Shown here in pieces: positions 23,490 to 35,005 of a stretch of 64,000 nt of DNA (position 1 is its first letter; every line of letters starts with the position of its first letter). Under the pieces are notes generated by a model. It was given only the letters and a program-made list of their open reading frames with translations. It was not told the DNA's origin and ran no database searches. The translations under genes were made by a program, and so were the position numbers. Source of the stretch: Heloderma charlesbogerti (Eukaryota; Chordata; Lepidosauria; Squamata; Helodermatidae); assembly GCA_026122225.1 (NCBI GenBank), contig JANEZZ010002882.1, positions 372,001-436,000 on the forward strand, read 5' to 3'.

Positions 23490-24425
23490 GTGCTACTTTA
23501 TGCGTGGAACTCAGCTTTGAACTCAGTGGGTACTTTATCAAGAGGGAAAAGCTTTCTCTCTGAGTGTACATGGCAAATGGATCTCTCTAGTCAAATGAGG
23601 AACAAAGTGGTTCAAAGGAAGAAATGGGAGACTCTGGCCCTCAAAACATGGAATAGGCACTAGAGTAGAGTAGAGGATCATGCTAGGAAAGGATCATGAG
23701 GAACAAATCAACCCTGGGTTAATCTTAGAACTGAGCTAAGAAGAGTGACAAGAGTGAGGGATGCCCAAGTAAAAAGAGAGACCAGTGCCCAAACTCAAGA
23801 GCAGTTGTAGGATTCAAAACAGGGTACAAAGGACCCTGTGGTTCTGAAGCTAGACTCAGGATGAACCAGAACAAAGAGAACAATAGTTGGACTCTGTAGA
23901 ATGAAGAGAAAGTTCAGGGAGGTTCCTCGCTACTAGATTGAGCTCAGTCTAGCAGGCTATACATCAGAAGTGTACTACAGTATTCAAAACCAAAATGATG
24001 ATAAGGGTTGTCCAGGTAGTGTCTAAACCTGTTTATCTGTCTGATGCACAGGAGTGCTTCAGGATTGGCTCATATTTCCTGCCAATGCTCTGGATTGGCC
24101 AATTGAACTGTACTCTTGTGGGTTTGCTGGGCTGTATAGTGGCTTGGCAGTCAGATAGGCATTCACATTTTTCTGTTGTTATATGGGAGTAACTCCCTTT
24201 AGTCAATGGAGGAAGCATGTATGCAGTTACTCTGGCCCTGCAGCAATCATCCAGGGCATTACTGTCATTCCTGGCAGCTTTCCATGCTTCTGCTTCCAAA
24301 ACAAAAGGGATTCTTGAATCAAGGTGTCAGGGTAATGACAGTTAAATGCACAGCAAAAAATACACATGTCCAGAGAGCCAGTACATCTGAGCTTCTCTCT
24401 AACAAATGTGCCTGCCAATTGGATG
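23490..24425 (+). repeat. Unclassified dispersed repeat of about 1 kb, copy 1
   Basis: Ordered blocks are shared with 51140-52450. They include AAGCTTTCTCTCTGAGTGTAC, CTAGGAAAGGATCATGAGGA, TTGTCCAGGTAGTGTCTAAAC, CTTCAGGATTGGCTCATATTTCC, GCTCTGGATTGGCCAATTG, CTTGGCAGTCAGATAGGCATT and GGGAGTAACTCCCTTTAGT. Both are on the same strand. Three ATTGG (CCAAT) motifs cluster at 24060-24105, which would suit an LTR promoter, but no LTR ends, primer site or coding part are evident. Strand is arbitrary. Confidence 0.65.
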
Positions 24426-24469
24426 GAGGTTTTATGGTAAATAGACAGGGTGACAAAAGATGGGCTATA

Positions 24470-24860
24470 ACTAGTGATGTACGGATTGTGTAAAATCTGT
24501 TCATCTGTGTTTCGAGGATTTTCAGGCACCTTTGGTTCCATTGTCTGCCCATCAAATTGGATTTTTTTTTGTTTCCGAATTTGAGCAAATTCACATTTGT
24601 GCAAATTTTCACATGTGAAAATGCACAAATTCCCTCTGAAATGCGCATATTCATGCTCTAGCCTATGAGGAAAATGCACATTTTTGGCCATTTTTTTAAA
24701 ATGCGCGTTTTCCTACAACAAAATTTGGTCAAGTCAAAAAACTGGTGTGCAGAATCCTCCCGACAGGGGAAAAGCCAGTCCACTCTGGAATCTGTGCGTC
24801 AGGTTCATGAAAATCCAAACTCATTTGGTTCCATTGTGGATTTCTCCAACATCCATACCT
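24470..24860. repeat. Probable dispersed repeat with GCACA/AAATT motif array
   Basis: ACTAGTGATGTACGGATTGTG opens a stretch with repeated near-palindromes such as TGCAAATTTTCACATGTGAAAATGCACAAA and AAAATGCGCGTTTT. A second TTTGGTTCCATTGT block occurs at about 24530 and about 24826. The start resembles a common vertebrate non-autonomous DNA element, but the family is not certain. Confidence 0.4.
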
Positions 24861-25706
24861 ATAACTGAGTGGGCAGAAAACAGCAAGTTTAACTTTTCCT
24901 TCTTTGTTGCTGTGCTGCCTTTGCCCTTGCTTCCTCAATCAAACCTTTCCTTGGTGTGCTTTCTCTTCTGTATCCCAAACATAATGGACACATTTCTTTA
25001 TATATTCCCATGGGAAAGGGACTTAGGAATTGGGAAGTCCTCTTTTCCTCAATTGCACTGTCTAGCCAAAACCCTGGAGAATGTGTTTTGTTTCCCAAAG
25101 TCCTGCCCTGTTAAGCTATTGCGTTCCAGGAAGAGTGGGCTGATTGTTACTCCATGACCATTTGTTTCTTGGTCTGTTCTTCATGATGATGTTTGCCTCT
25201 TTACAAGACTGCTGGACATGTGGATTCCTTGGTGTGAGGCAAGGGAGATGTGGTTTCTGCAGCCTTGCCAAGCACCTGCATGCCAGTCAAGAGCTAGGGG
25301 CTTCCTTATCATACAGATACAGGCGGGATGAAGACAGGGATTGGCCTACTGGCTCCTGATGTCACAAAGATACTCAATCCTTCATCCTTGCTATGGATTC
25401 CTCTGCAGTAGTTCTTAGGAGGAAGAACTGTTTAAGGCTTGACAGATTTCCTCAGGGAGGGACGTCTAAAGGCTTGGTGCTGCTTTAGGTAATCAGCTCC
25501 TAGATCATTAATGGTTTTAAAGATCGATACCAATTCCTTTAAAAAGTCAAATGTTTCCCAAATACATAACCTATCCTTCCTTCTCAGTGTTCCAGTGTCA
25601 GACCCTGGTAAGAACCCTTCTGACAGGACTTTCATCAAAAGAAGAGCTTCTAGGGAGCACACTGTTTGCAGATGGTGAAATAAGTCTTAAGTGTGGCCAA
25701 TTTGGG

Positions 25707-25966
25707 ATATTTATTTATTTATTTATTTATTTATTTATTGCATTTATATCCCGCCTTTTTTCCTCCAAGGAACTCAAGGCAGCGTACATGATCCTCCTCC
25801 TTCCTCCATTTTATCCTCACAACAACAACCCTGTGAGGTAGGTTGGGCTGAGAGTCTGTGACTGGCCCAAAGTCACCCAGTGAGCTTCCATGGCCGAGTG
25901 GGGACTAGAACCCGGATCTCCTGACTCCCAGTCCAGCACTCTAGCCACTACACCACACTGGCTCAA
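25707..25966 (-). mobile_element. CORE/MIR-type SINE, minus strand
   Basis: On the minus strand it reads GAGCCAGTGTGGTGTAGTGG, GGGTTCTAGTCCCCACTCGG (B-box region), CACTGGGTGACTTTGGGCCA, CTACCTCACAGGGTTGTTGT and GGCGGGATATAAATGCAATA, followed by (AAAT)n. This is a tRNA-headed SINE with the MIR/CORE central domain and an L2-like 3' end. It is nearly identical in order and sequence to the + strand copy at 26213-26460. Confidence 0.85.
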
Positions 25967-26212
25967 GAGGAAGATATGCAAGAGGAAGAGCACTAGGTGG
26001 TTTTTCCAATACCTGTCAGTCACTTGCAATTTCCAGTCTTAACATTTGTGTGTGCATGTCCTCAGGATGATGATATGTGCCAAGATTAGAGCCTCTCCTC
26101 CTACTTTCCAAAAGTTTCACGATGCCATTTACCCATAGCACTTCCAATTTCCATGGTTTCCAAAGGTCGGTAGTATAATGCACACAAGGGGACTTCCTTG
26201 TTTACTTAAAAA

Positions 26213-26460
26213 AGAGCCAGTGTGGTGTAGTGGCAAGAGTGTTGGACTGGGAGCTGGAGATCTGGGTTCTAGTCCACACTTGGCCATGGAAACTCACTGG
26301 GTGACTTTGGGCCAGTCACACACTCTCAGCCCAACCTACCTCACAGGGTTGTTGTTGTGAGGATAAAACGGAGAGGAGGAGGATAATGTAAGCTGCCTTG
26401 GGTTCCTTGCAAGAGGAAAAAAGGCAGGATATAAATGCAATAATAAATAAATAAATAAAA
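26213..26460 (+). mobile_element. CORE/MIR-type SINE, plus strand
   Basis: GAGCCAGTGTGGTGTAGTGG, GTTCTAGTCCACACTTGGCC, GGGTGACTTTGGGCCAGTCA, CCTACCTCACAGGGTTGTTG and GGCAGGATATAAATGCAATA, followed by an (AAAT)n tail. It forms an inverted pair with 25707-25966, separated by about 246 bp. Confidence 0.85.
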
Positions 26461-27481
26461 CTTCTGCCTGCTAATTTCCATTAGGTATTCTATAGCTTTA
26501 AAATAGTCCTATTTGGGAGAATGATTAGATTATACAGCCATCTACAGGAAACTGTCAAAATTGCATCCTCACTTTGATACCCTGTGCTGTATCTTAGCTT
26601 GGGATTGATGATTAAAGGGGTCTAGGTAAGAAAATGAAAGCAAAAACAACTAAACGTTTTAGGGTTAAACCAGCAGAGAGGCACCCTTTTCCCATTTACA
26701 TTTTAATATTTATTATTCATTCTCCGTGTGTATTTATAATATTTTGATGCTTCAAGACCAAATATATACTGGATGCATGCTAATTCATTTCAGTGTATTT
26801 TAAACTGGTCCCCACTCTGCAGGCAAAAATATGGGCAAGAAGAGGCAGAATTTGAAATTCCTGTCTGGGCCCCAAATAGAGGCATATGCTGTATCCCCAT
26901 TACAAAGCTTGGACATTGCTCGGCACACATTCAATACCTTATGCAGTACATCTCTGCAATACTGGTCACTAGGCAAGCATGGAAAACAACTGCAAACCAG
27001 CTTAGTTTTGACCTGTAAGCCTGCAACAAACTCACCACATCCACATTGCCCTCAAGCCAGTTTTATGTAGAACCTGGCATTAGAGAGGCATTGTACAACT
27101 ATCCCAGATATTGACAAAGGAAAACATATTTAACACCTTTAGCGCACTTCAGGAGGAAATTCAGCTTCCTCCTTCGACAGCATGGCAGTACCTTCAACTC
27201 AAACATAGCATAGGAGTGAGCTTTGGCCATGATACTTTAAGTACAGCAGATTCCCCAGAAGTCCTCCAACTAGCACAGGGCAACTCTACTCTGCAGAAGA
27301 TTGGACATATTTTGTATGGTTCGGTGTGCAAATCCTTAGCCCCCTAGTTTAGATCCCTTAAGAAACAAAACGGAACACAGAGCTCAAAACAAAGCTAAGA
27401 CTGTCACACTAGAAAACAGTCCTAGGAGCAGTTAAGATATCTATTTTAGATATAAAGACAAGTCAGACAAATATCTTATAT
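26461..27481. other. Intronic sequence with no identified feature
   Basis: No recognised repeat motif or exon. Several short open frames overlap in different frames without family resemblance. Confidence 0.45.
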
Positions 27482-27780
27482 AGAAACATAAGAGCTGTGC
27501 TAGATCAAACCAAAGACCTATCTAGTCCAGCATTATTTTCCCATGGTGGCCAACCAGATGCCCATGAGAAGCCCACAGCAGGACATGAGCACAAGAACTC
27601 TCTCCTGCTCCTGTTCCCTAGCAACTGATTTTCAGAGGCATAGTCCCTCTGGTACTGAAGATACTGTATAGCCATCAGGACTAGTAGTCATGGATAGGCT
27701 TATCCTCCATTAATTTATCTAATCCCCTTTTAAAGCTGTCCTAGTTTGTAGTGAAGTCCATAGCTGAACTATCCAAAGGC
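27482..27780 (-). mobile_element. CR1/L3-type LINE 3' end fragment
   Basis: GAAACATAAGAGCTGTGCTAG, CCTATCTAGTCCAGCATTATT, GGCCAACCAGATGCCCATGAG, CCTAGCAACTGATTTTCAGAGG and CTCCATTAATTTATCTAATCC occur in the same order as at 1700-2012 and 45626-46112. It abuts the + strand CR1 at 27782. Confidence 0.75.
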
Positions 27781-27781
27781 T

Positions 27782-28612
27782 GAGAAGAATGTGTTTGGCC
27801 ACAGCATGAAGAACGTAATCAGGAGGGCTTTAAACTGAATCCTACGAGGGAGGGAGACGTAAAGTTGGGGTTAACAATGGATGAAGGCTCATTCACCTCA
27901 GTGGAGAGAACAGCTCTAATAGTGCCCAATAATAGTCTTCACAAACATGTAGGAAGAAAGCCAGACTATGAAGCGCAAGGTCTTCAGTGCCTATATATAC
28001 TAATGCTCAGAGTATGGGAAACAAACAGAACGAACATGAACTCTTAATACAGGAGGAAAATTATGACTTCATAGGTATAACTGAAAGTTGGTGGGATAAC
28101 TCCCATGACTAGAATACAGCAATTGAAGGATATAACTTGCTCAAGAAGAAAGGAAGGAATAGAAAGGGAGGTGGGGTTGCACTATATGTTAAAAAATACA
28201 TATCTCTGCACAGAAATACAGGAGGATGAGCTTCGTAGCCCCATCGAGAGCATCTGGGTTAAAATAAATGGAGCAAAGAATAAAAGGAACCTGGTGGTCG
28301 GAGTCTACTACTGGCCACCCAATCAAGGAGAAGACAAGGATGAAACTTTTGAAAAGCAAATAGCCACTGTTTCAGGGAAGCATGATGTAATAATGGGGGA
28401 CTTCAGTTTCCCCGATATTTGTTGGGAGACAAATTCTGCAAAACCTGGTCCCTCCAGGAAATGCCTGACTTGTGTGGCGGATAACTTCCTCTTACAGAAA
28501 GTAGAGGAAGGAACTAGAGGATCAGCTATCCTTGACTTGATCCTAACCAACAGAGATGACTTAGTGGATAAAGTAGCAGTTACGGGAACTCTGGGGGAAA
28601 GTGACCATGTTA
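27782..28612 (+). mobile_element. CR1 LINE, left part (endonuclease region)
   Basis: The frame at 28105-28612 contains the CR1 endonuclease blocks [60 protein letters not shown] and [20 protein letters not shown], then GTLGESDHV. These match the GDFN-type and SDH catalytic motifs of the APE-like endonuclease, although GDFN has become GDFS. It is interrupted at SDHV-I by the minus-strand L2 and resumes at 29448. The 27782-28104 part holds poorly conserved ORF1/ORF2 leader sequence. Confidence 0.88.
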
Positions 28613-29447
28613 TTTATTTATTTATTGAATTTCTTAATCGCCCATCTGGCTGGTCACCTGGTTGCTCTGGGTGATATAAAGCAATACAACAGTTTGAGAA
28701 CGATAAAATTCTACTTTAAAACATCATATTTCTAAAAATACTCTAATCTACACCAAATGCTTGCCCGAACAACCACGTTTTTAATGCATGGAAGAAGCTC
28801 ATTAAAGAGGGGGCATGGCGGAGTTCCTTAGAGAAAGAGTTCCACAGAGTGGGGGCCACCACAGAGAAGGCCCTCCCTCGTCCTCACCAGCCTAGCTGTC
28901 CTGGCTGATGGGACAGAAAGAAGGCCATCCGAGGCTGATCTTGTTAAGCGGCCTGTCTGGTGCTGCTGGAGGCGCTCCTTAAGATAGGCTGGGCTGGAAC
29001 CATTTAGGGCTTTAAAGGTCAAAACCAACACCTTGAATTTGGCCCGGAAAACAACTGGTAACCAGTGCAACTCCTTCAGCACTGGAGTGATGTGATCTCG
29101 CCAGCGGCTGCCTTTAATCAGGTGAGCCGCCGCGTTCTGTACCAGCTGCAGCTTCCGAACCGTCTTCAAGGGTAACCCCACGTAGAGCGCATTACAGTAA
29201 TCTAGACGAGGGGGGACCCGGGCATGTACTATCGATGGGAGCAGATGGTCGGGAAGGAAGGGGCGCAGCCGCTGTATCAGATGGAGTTGGTACAGTGCTT
29301 TCCGGCTCACAGCTGACACCTGAACCTCCATGGGAGTCTAAAATGATCCCCAGGCCATGGACCTGGTCTTTCAAGGGTAGCCATACCCATTCAACACCAG
29401 GTCAACATCCCCCAACCTCCTCTTGTCTCCCACCAAAAGTACTTGAG
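28613..29447 (-). mobile_element. L2 LINE inserted into CR1
   Basis: The minus strand encodes VSRKALYQLHLIQRLRPFLP, PRLDYCNALYVGLPLKTVRK, LQLVQNAAAHLIKGSRWRDH and ELHWLPVVFRAKFKVLVLTF, up to the RTREG block, which is the C-terminal part of L2 ORF2. The 3' end (ATTTATTGAATTTCTTAATC GCCC, + strand) lies at 28613. Its 5' truncation point at about 29447 shares ACTT with the CR1, so the junction is blurred by microhomology. The same subfamily occurs at 33506-34770 on the opposite strand. Confidence 0.9.
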
Positions 29448-31571
29448 TTCTTGGTTCTAAACGAAGCAAAAGCCGAGTGTAGCCAAATGTGTACCATGGA
29501 TTTTAGGAAGCCAATTTTAATAAACTCAGAACAATGATAAATAAGATCCCATGGCAAGCAGCTCTAATGAGAAAAGGAGTCCAAGATGGGTGGGAGGTTT
29601 TTTAAAAAGGACATTCTGAAGGCACAATTACAAATCATTCCAACAAGAAAAAAAGGTGGAAGACAATAGAAGAAGCCAATTTGGCTTCACAAAAAGTAGA
29701 GATGACCTGAAAACAAAAAGGGACATATATAAGAAGTGAAAGGAAGGCCAAGCTACAAAGGAAGAGCACAAGCAAGGTAGCACACAATTGCAGGAATGGT
29801 GTCAGGAAGGCTAAAGCTGAGAACGACCTGAGGTTAGCAAGGGATGCTAAAAGCAACAAAAAGGCTTTCTTCAGCAACGTGCATAGTAAAAGGCAGAGGA
29901 AAGAAATGGTGGTTCAGCTATTAAATAAGGATGGCAAAACGATAACAGATGACAAAGAAAAGGCAGAGGTGCTCAATTCCTACTTTGGCTCAGTCTTCTC
30001 CCAAAAGAGGGCCTATGACCCCCCTGACAAAGGCGAAGTACATGCTGAAGGGGCAGGATTGCAGCTTGAGATCAATAGGCATATGGTCAAGGAATACCTC
30101 ATTACTTTGAATGAGTTCCAATCTCCAGAGCCAGATGAACTGCATCCTAGAGTAATAAAAGAACTCGGAACCACTGTCTATTGTCTTTGAGAAATCATGG
30201 AGGACGGTTGAAGTGCCAGATGACTGGAGGAGGGCTAATGGTGTCCCTATCTTCAAAAAAGGCAAAAAGGAGGAACCTGGGAACTACAGACCAGTCAGTC
30301 TGATATCGATCCCTGGGAAAATTCTGGAGCAGCTTATAAAGCACTCAATCTGTAAGCACCTTGACAACAATGCCGTGATTACTCGAAGCCAACATGGATT
30401 TGCCAGACAAATCTGATCTCATTTTTGGATCAAGTAACCTCCTTTGTGGACTGTGGGAATGCTGTGTACAAAATATCCCTCGACTTCAGAAAAGCTTTTG
30501 ACAAAGTACCCCATGATATCCTGATGAGCAAACTAGCTCAAAGTGAGCTAGATGAAACAACGATCCGGTGGATCCACAGTTGGCTACAGAATCGGACTCA
30601 AAGAGTGCTTCTCAATGGGACCTTCTCAAACTGGGGAGAGGTAACGAGTGGTGTACTGCAGGGCTCAGTCCCGGGCCCAGTGCTCTTCAACATTTTTATT
30701 AATGACTAGGATGAGGAGGTGCAGGGAATGCTGATCAAATTTGCAGATGACACAAAATTGGGTAGGATAGCTAATACCTTGGAAGACAGAAACAAAATTC
30801 AAAGTGATCTGGATAGGCTTGAGTGCCGGGCAGAAAACAACAGAGTGACATTGAATAGGGATAAATGCCAAGTTGTGCACCTAGGAAAAAGAAACCCAAT
30901 GCACAGTGACAAGATGGGGGATACGTGGCTCAACAACACTACAAGCGAGAAGGGTCTTGGAAGTGTTGTAGATCACCAGCTGAATATGAGCCAACAATGT
31001 GATGTGGCTGCAAAAAAGGCCAATGCTCTTTTGGGCTGCATTAATAGAAGTATAGCTTCCAAGTCCCATGAAGTACTAGTTCCCCTCTACTCAGCACTGG
31101 TTAGGCCTCATCTGGAGTACTGTGTCCCGTTCTGGGCGCCACACTTTAAGAAGGATGCAGACAAACTGGAGGAGGAGGGCAACAAAGATGGTCAGGGGAC
31201 TGGAAACAAAGCCCTATGAGGAGAGACTGTAAGAACTGGGCATGTTTAGCTTTGCAAAGAGAAGACTGAGGGGAGATATGATAGCGCTCTTGAAGTCCTT
31301 GAAAGATTGTCCCAGAGAGGAAGGCCAGGATCTCTTCTCGATCATCCCAGAGTGCAGGACACGTAATAATGGGCTCAAGTTACAGGAAGCCAGATTCTGG
31401 ATGAACATCAGAAAAAACATCAGAAAAAACTGTTAGAATAATATGACAATGGAACCAATTACCTGGGGAGGCGGTGGGCTTTTCCACACTGGAGACATTC
31501 ACGATGAAGCTGGACAGCCATCTGTCAGGGATGCTTTGACTTGGATTCCTGCATTGAGCAGGAGGTTGGTG
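29448..31571 (+). mobile_element. CR1 LINE, right part (reverse transcriptase and 3' region)
   Basis: It resumes in frame with LEFLVLNEAKAECSQ and continues to RT blocks: KKGKKEEPGNYRPVSLISIP (30258), [20 protein letters not shown] (30475), [20 protein letters not shown] (30650) and LIKFADDTKLGRIANTLEDR. The FADD motif lies at 30740-30751. A TAG at 30707-30709 interrupts the conserved NDLDE-type block just before it. The 3' part GRLRGDMIALLKSLKDCPRE continues to GCATTGAGCAGGAGGTTGG and stops abruptly at 31571, before the CR1 terminal repeats. The DIRS element follows. The copy is inactive. Confidence 0.9.
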
Positions 31572-33505
31572 GGTCTTACACAGGAAGCGTGTTGTTGCGT
31601 GTTCTCTAATTGAGAACCTTCCATTTGATGATGAGGGTTTATTTAATTCCAAAACCAACGAGTTCATGGACAGTATTGAGAAGGTTAAGACCTCGGCAAG
31701 GAAGATGGGTCTCTCACAAGCTCGCCTTTCAGACGACACCGTTGGTACCATCAGTTGACCTTCCACCAGTGTTGACCTCACCTGGATCGGCCAGTGCGAC
31801 AACAATACGGCTCCCAACAGAAGCGCCAATTTGCTTTGGCATCGTGCTTCCAGTCTTCCCGTAGGAGGCCAGACTATACAAAGAAACAATGTCTTCGACT
31901 GTTCTCTTCCACCGCTCCTCCTCCTGGATCACTCTGCTCTCTTCAGCTCCTGGCAGAGAATAACGACAGACTCTTGGGTCCTCTCTATTATTTGTTGAGG
32001 TTACAGAATCAAGTTTGATGCTCTCCCTCCCTTCTCGGGCATCACAACCACATCTTCATCTCCATTACTTCTAGAAGAGGTAGACAAGCTCATTTTGAAG
32101 GGCGCAATCAAACTGGTCCCTCCATTGGAGATGCACAAGGTCTTCTATTCCCATTATTGTTGTGGTGCCCAAAAAGGATGGCTGGCTTCGCCCAGTTCTG
32201 GATCTCAGAGGGGTCAATGTGTGCATCCCACCCAGAAAGTTCAGATTGACTATATTGACTTCGATCCTACTCTTGCTGCAGAGAAGAGATTGGTTCACGA
32301 TTATCGATCTGAAGGATGAGTATTTTCATATTGCAATAGAAGACTTCAGCCAGCATTTTCTCCAGTTTTTAGTTGACGGTCTTGCGAACTAATTCAAAGT
32401 ACTGCCTTTCTGGCTCGCAGCAGCCCCAAGGGTCTTTACAAAATACATGGTTGTGGTGTGCACCCATCTCAGACTTCAAGCTGTCCAGATCTATTCTTAC
32501 ATCAACGATTGGCTCCTCGTTGCTCAGTCGAAGAGCTGCCTGCAGAAAGTTGTTCTACGCACGCTGGAGCTGCTGAAAGACCTCTGCTTGTGTGTGAACA
32601 CAGAGGAATTGGTTTTGGAGCTGTCCCAAGCTGTCCAGGTCATCGGAGCCTTTATAGATTCTCTAGAGGGACAAGCGTTCCTTCCTCGAGATTGGGCACA
32701 TGCAGCTTGTGACGGATGTTCCAACTTGCTGTACCATACATGATACAGAAGGGCCCACATGGTACAGAAGCTACTTGGGCTGATGGCGGCTACAACAGCG
32801 ATGGTCCCATATGCCCTCCGCCTCATGAGGACATTGCAGAACTGGTTCTTCAGGACCTAGGGCAGGATGCATGAAGAATCAGGCCACAGCTCCCTTCTGG
32901 TGCCGAGGCTTCCTTTTGCTGCTGGACGGTGTTGGTGAACCTTCTGCAAGGAGTGCCTTTCTAGGTTCCCACTCCAACACTGACAGTTACAACGGACACT
33001 TCGCTACTAGCTTGGGTGCTCACTGTGGACACATAAAGGTACAATGACTATTGTCGAAGGCAGAGGCGAGCAGTTACATCAGTGGTTTGGAGCTTCTTGC
33101 TGTCAACAAGGCCTTGAGGGCTTTCGAGATGGTCCTTCATGGTTGCCACATCCAGATCGCGTCTGACAACACGATGGTTGTGTTCTATCTCAGCAAGCAA
33201 GGAAGGACTCATTCGGTACCATTGATTCAGCGTATGATACAGATCTTCGAGTGGTGCATTGCCCAGGCCATTGACTTTACTGCAATACATATTGCGGGCA
33301 AGGACAACACCTTGGCCGACCATCTAAGTCACTCCTTCCCAGTGTATCATGAATGGGAGCTCAATCTGAGTGTCCGCAACCACTTGTTTCACCGTTGGGG
33401 TTGTCCCACTCTGGACTTGTTCACGCTGGAGAAGAATGCGGTGTGCCACAGCTTCTGCAGCCCAGCGGGCAGAAGTGTGTGGTCTCTTGGGGATGCATTT
33501 GTATA
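31572..33505 (+). mobile_element. DIRS-type retrotransposon fragment (RT, RNase H, methylase-like region)
   Basis: The + strand carries, in shifted frames, EFMDSIEKVKTSARKMG (31660), EVDKLILKGAIKLVPP (32075) and VPKKDGWLRPVLDLRGVNVC (32163). Next come RDWFTIIDLKDEYFHIAIED (32288), the RT box QIYSYINDWLLVAQS (32487), and an RNase H-like stretch SSYISGLELLAVNKALRAFE to HIAGKDNTLADHLSHS (33072-33340). The [20 protein letters not shown] and SLGDAFV pieces match the linker and methylase-like region of DIRS elements. The RT box has IND instead of LDD. No tyrosine recombinase is found. The 5' part and ends are lost, and an L2 cuts it at about 33505. Confidence 0.85.
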
Positions 33506-34770
33506 GGGTCGAATGCTTCTTCCTTGTTCTCCTCGACCTTTCAGCGGCTTTTGATACCGTTGACCACGGTATCCTCCTGGACTGCCTGGAGGGGGTGGGC
33601 ATTGGAAACACCATATTACGGTGGTTCTGATCCTTCCTCTCCGTCAGGTACCAGAGGGTAACACTGGGAAAGGAGGTTTCGGACCCATGGCCGCTGACTT
33701 GTGGGGTGCCACAGGGTTTCATCCTCTCCCCGATGTTATTTAACATCTACGTGAAGCCGCTGGGGGCTATCATCAGGAGGTTTGGGGTGCAGTGTCATTA
33801 ATATGCGGATGACACGCAGCTCTACCTCCCGTTCAAATCTTCACCAAGGCTGGCCGTAGAATCCCTGTCCAAATGTCTGGAGACGGTGAGTGGCTGTATG
33901 GGGAGGAATAAGCTGAAGCTGAACCCTGACAAGACCAAGGTACTTCTGGTGGGAGACAAGAGGAGGTTGGGGAATGGTGACCTGGTGTTGAATGGGGTAC
34001 GGCTACCCTTGAAAGACCAGGTCCACAGCCTGGGGGTAATTTTGGACTCCCAGCTGTCCATGGAGGCTCAGGTGTCAACCGTGAGCCGGAAAGCGCTGTA
34101 CCAACTCCATCTGATACGGCAGCTGCACTCCTACCTTCCCGACCATCTGCTCCTATTGGTAGTACATGCCCTGGTCCTCTCTCGTTTAGACTACTGTAAT
34201 GTGCTCTACGTGGGGTTACCCTTGAAGACAGTTTGGAAGCTGCAGCTGGTACAGAACGCGGCGGCTCACCTGATTAAAGGCAGCTGCTGGCAAGATCACA
34301 TCACTCCAGTGCTGAAGGAGCTGCACTGGCTACAAGTTGTTTTCTGGGCCAAATTCAAGGTGTTGGTTTTGACCTTTAAAATCCTATATGGTTCCGGCCC
34401 AGCCTATCTTAAGGAGTGCCTCCAGCAACACCAGACAGGCTGCTTAAGAAGATCAGCCTCAGATGGCCTTCTCTCTGTCCCATCAGCCAGGACAGCTATA
34501 CCGATGGGAACGAGGGAGAGGGCCTTCTCTGTGGTGGCCCCCACTCTGTGGAACTCTTTCTTTAGGGAACTCCGCCATGCCCCCTCTTTAATGAGCTTCT
34601 GCCGCACATTAAAAACATGGTTGTTCAGGCAGGCATTTGGGGTGGGTTAGGGTATTTTTAAAAAAATGATGTTTTTACTGGGGAATTTTACTGGTTTATT
34701 ATATATTCTGTACATCGCCCAGAGTGGCTGGGTGACCAGCCAGATGGGCGATTAATTAATTTAATAAACA
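33506..34770 (+). mobile_element. L2 LINE inserted into the DIRS element
   Basis: It begins within the RT ([20 protein letters not shown]) and includes CGVPQGF-like and YADDTQLYLP blocks; YADD is at 33802-33813. A TAA at 33799-33801 replaces the usual Gln codon just before it. A long open frame, 33886-34650 (254 codons), carries NKLKLNPDKTKVLLVGDKRR, LDYCNVLYVGLPLKTVWKLQ and FRELRHAPSLMSFCRTLKTW. The 3' UTR ends CGCCCAGAGTGGCTGGGTGAC, AGATGGGCGATTAATTAATTTAATAAAC. It is 5'-truncated and relatively young judged by the open frame. Confidence 0.92.
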
Positions 34771-35005
34771 AACCCACTCACCATCTCCACTTTGGTGTCA
34801 ATGTCATGTTTTACTGTTAGTATCGAGCTTCCTTGGTCTGTAAGTGGGCCACAATGGGTGGTCTCCTTGGAACTGAGGGATTAAGTGGGAACCTGTTGGA
34901 GTATGTGCAGTGGGATGGTGCGGGAAGGGTTCCCACCAATTTTTCCCCAGCTATAGAAGTTTCCCAAATGGAGGCTCCGTGCAGGCACAGACCACTCAAG
35001 ATAGT
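34771..35005 (+). mobile_element. Possible distal remnant of the DIRS element
   Basis: Directly after the L2 comes sequence with TTGGAGTATGTGCAGTGGGAT and GGAGGCTCCGTGCAGGCACAG, which looks like DIRS 3' non-coding sequence and would be the far side of the L2 insertion. The match is from impression only. The alternative is ordinary intron. Confidence 0.3.
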
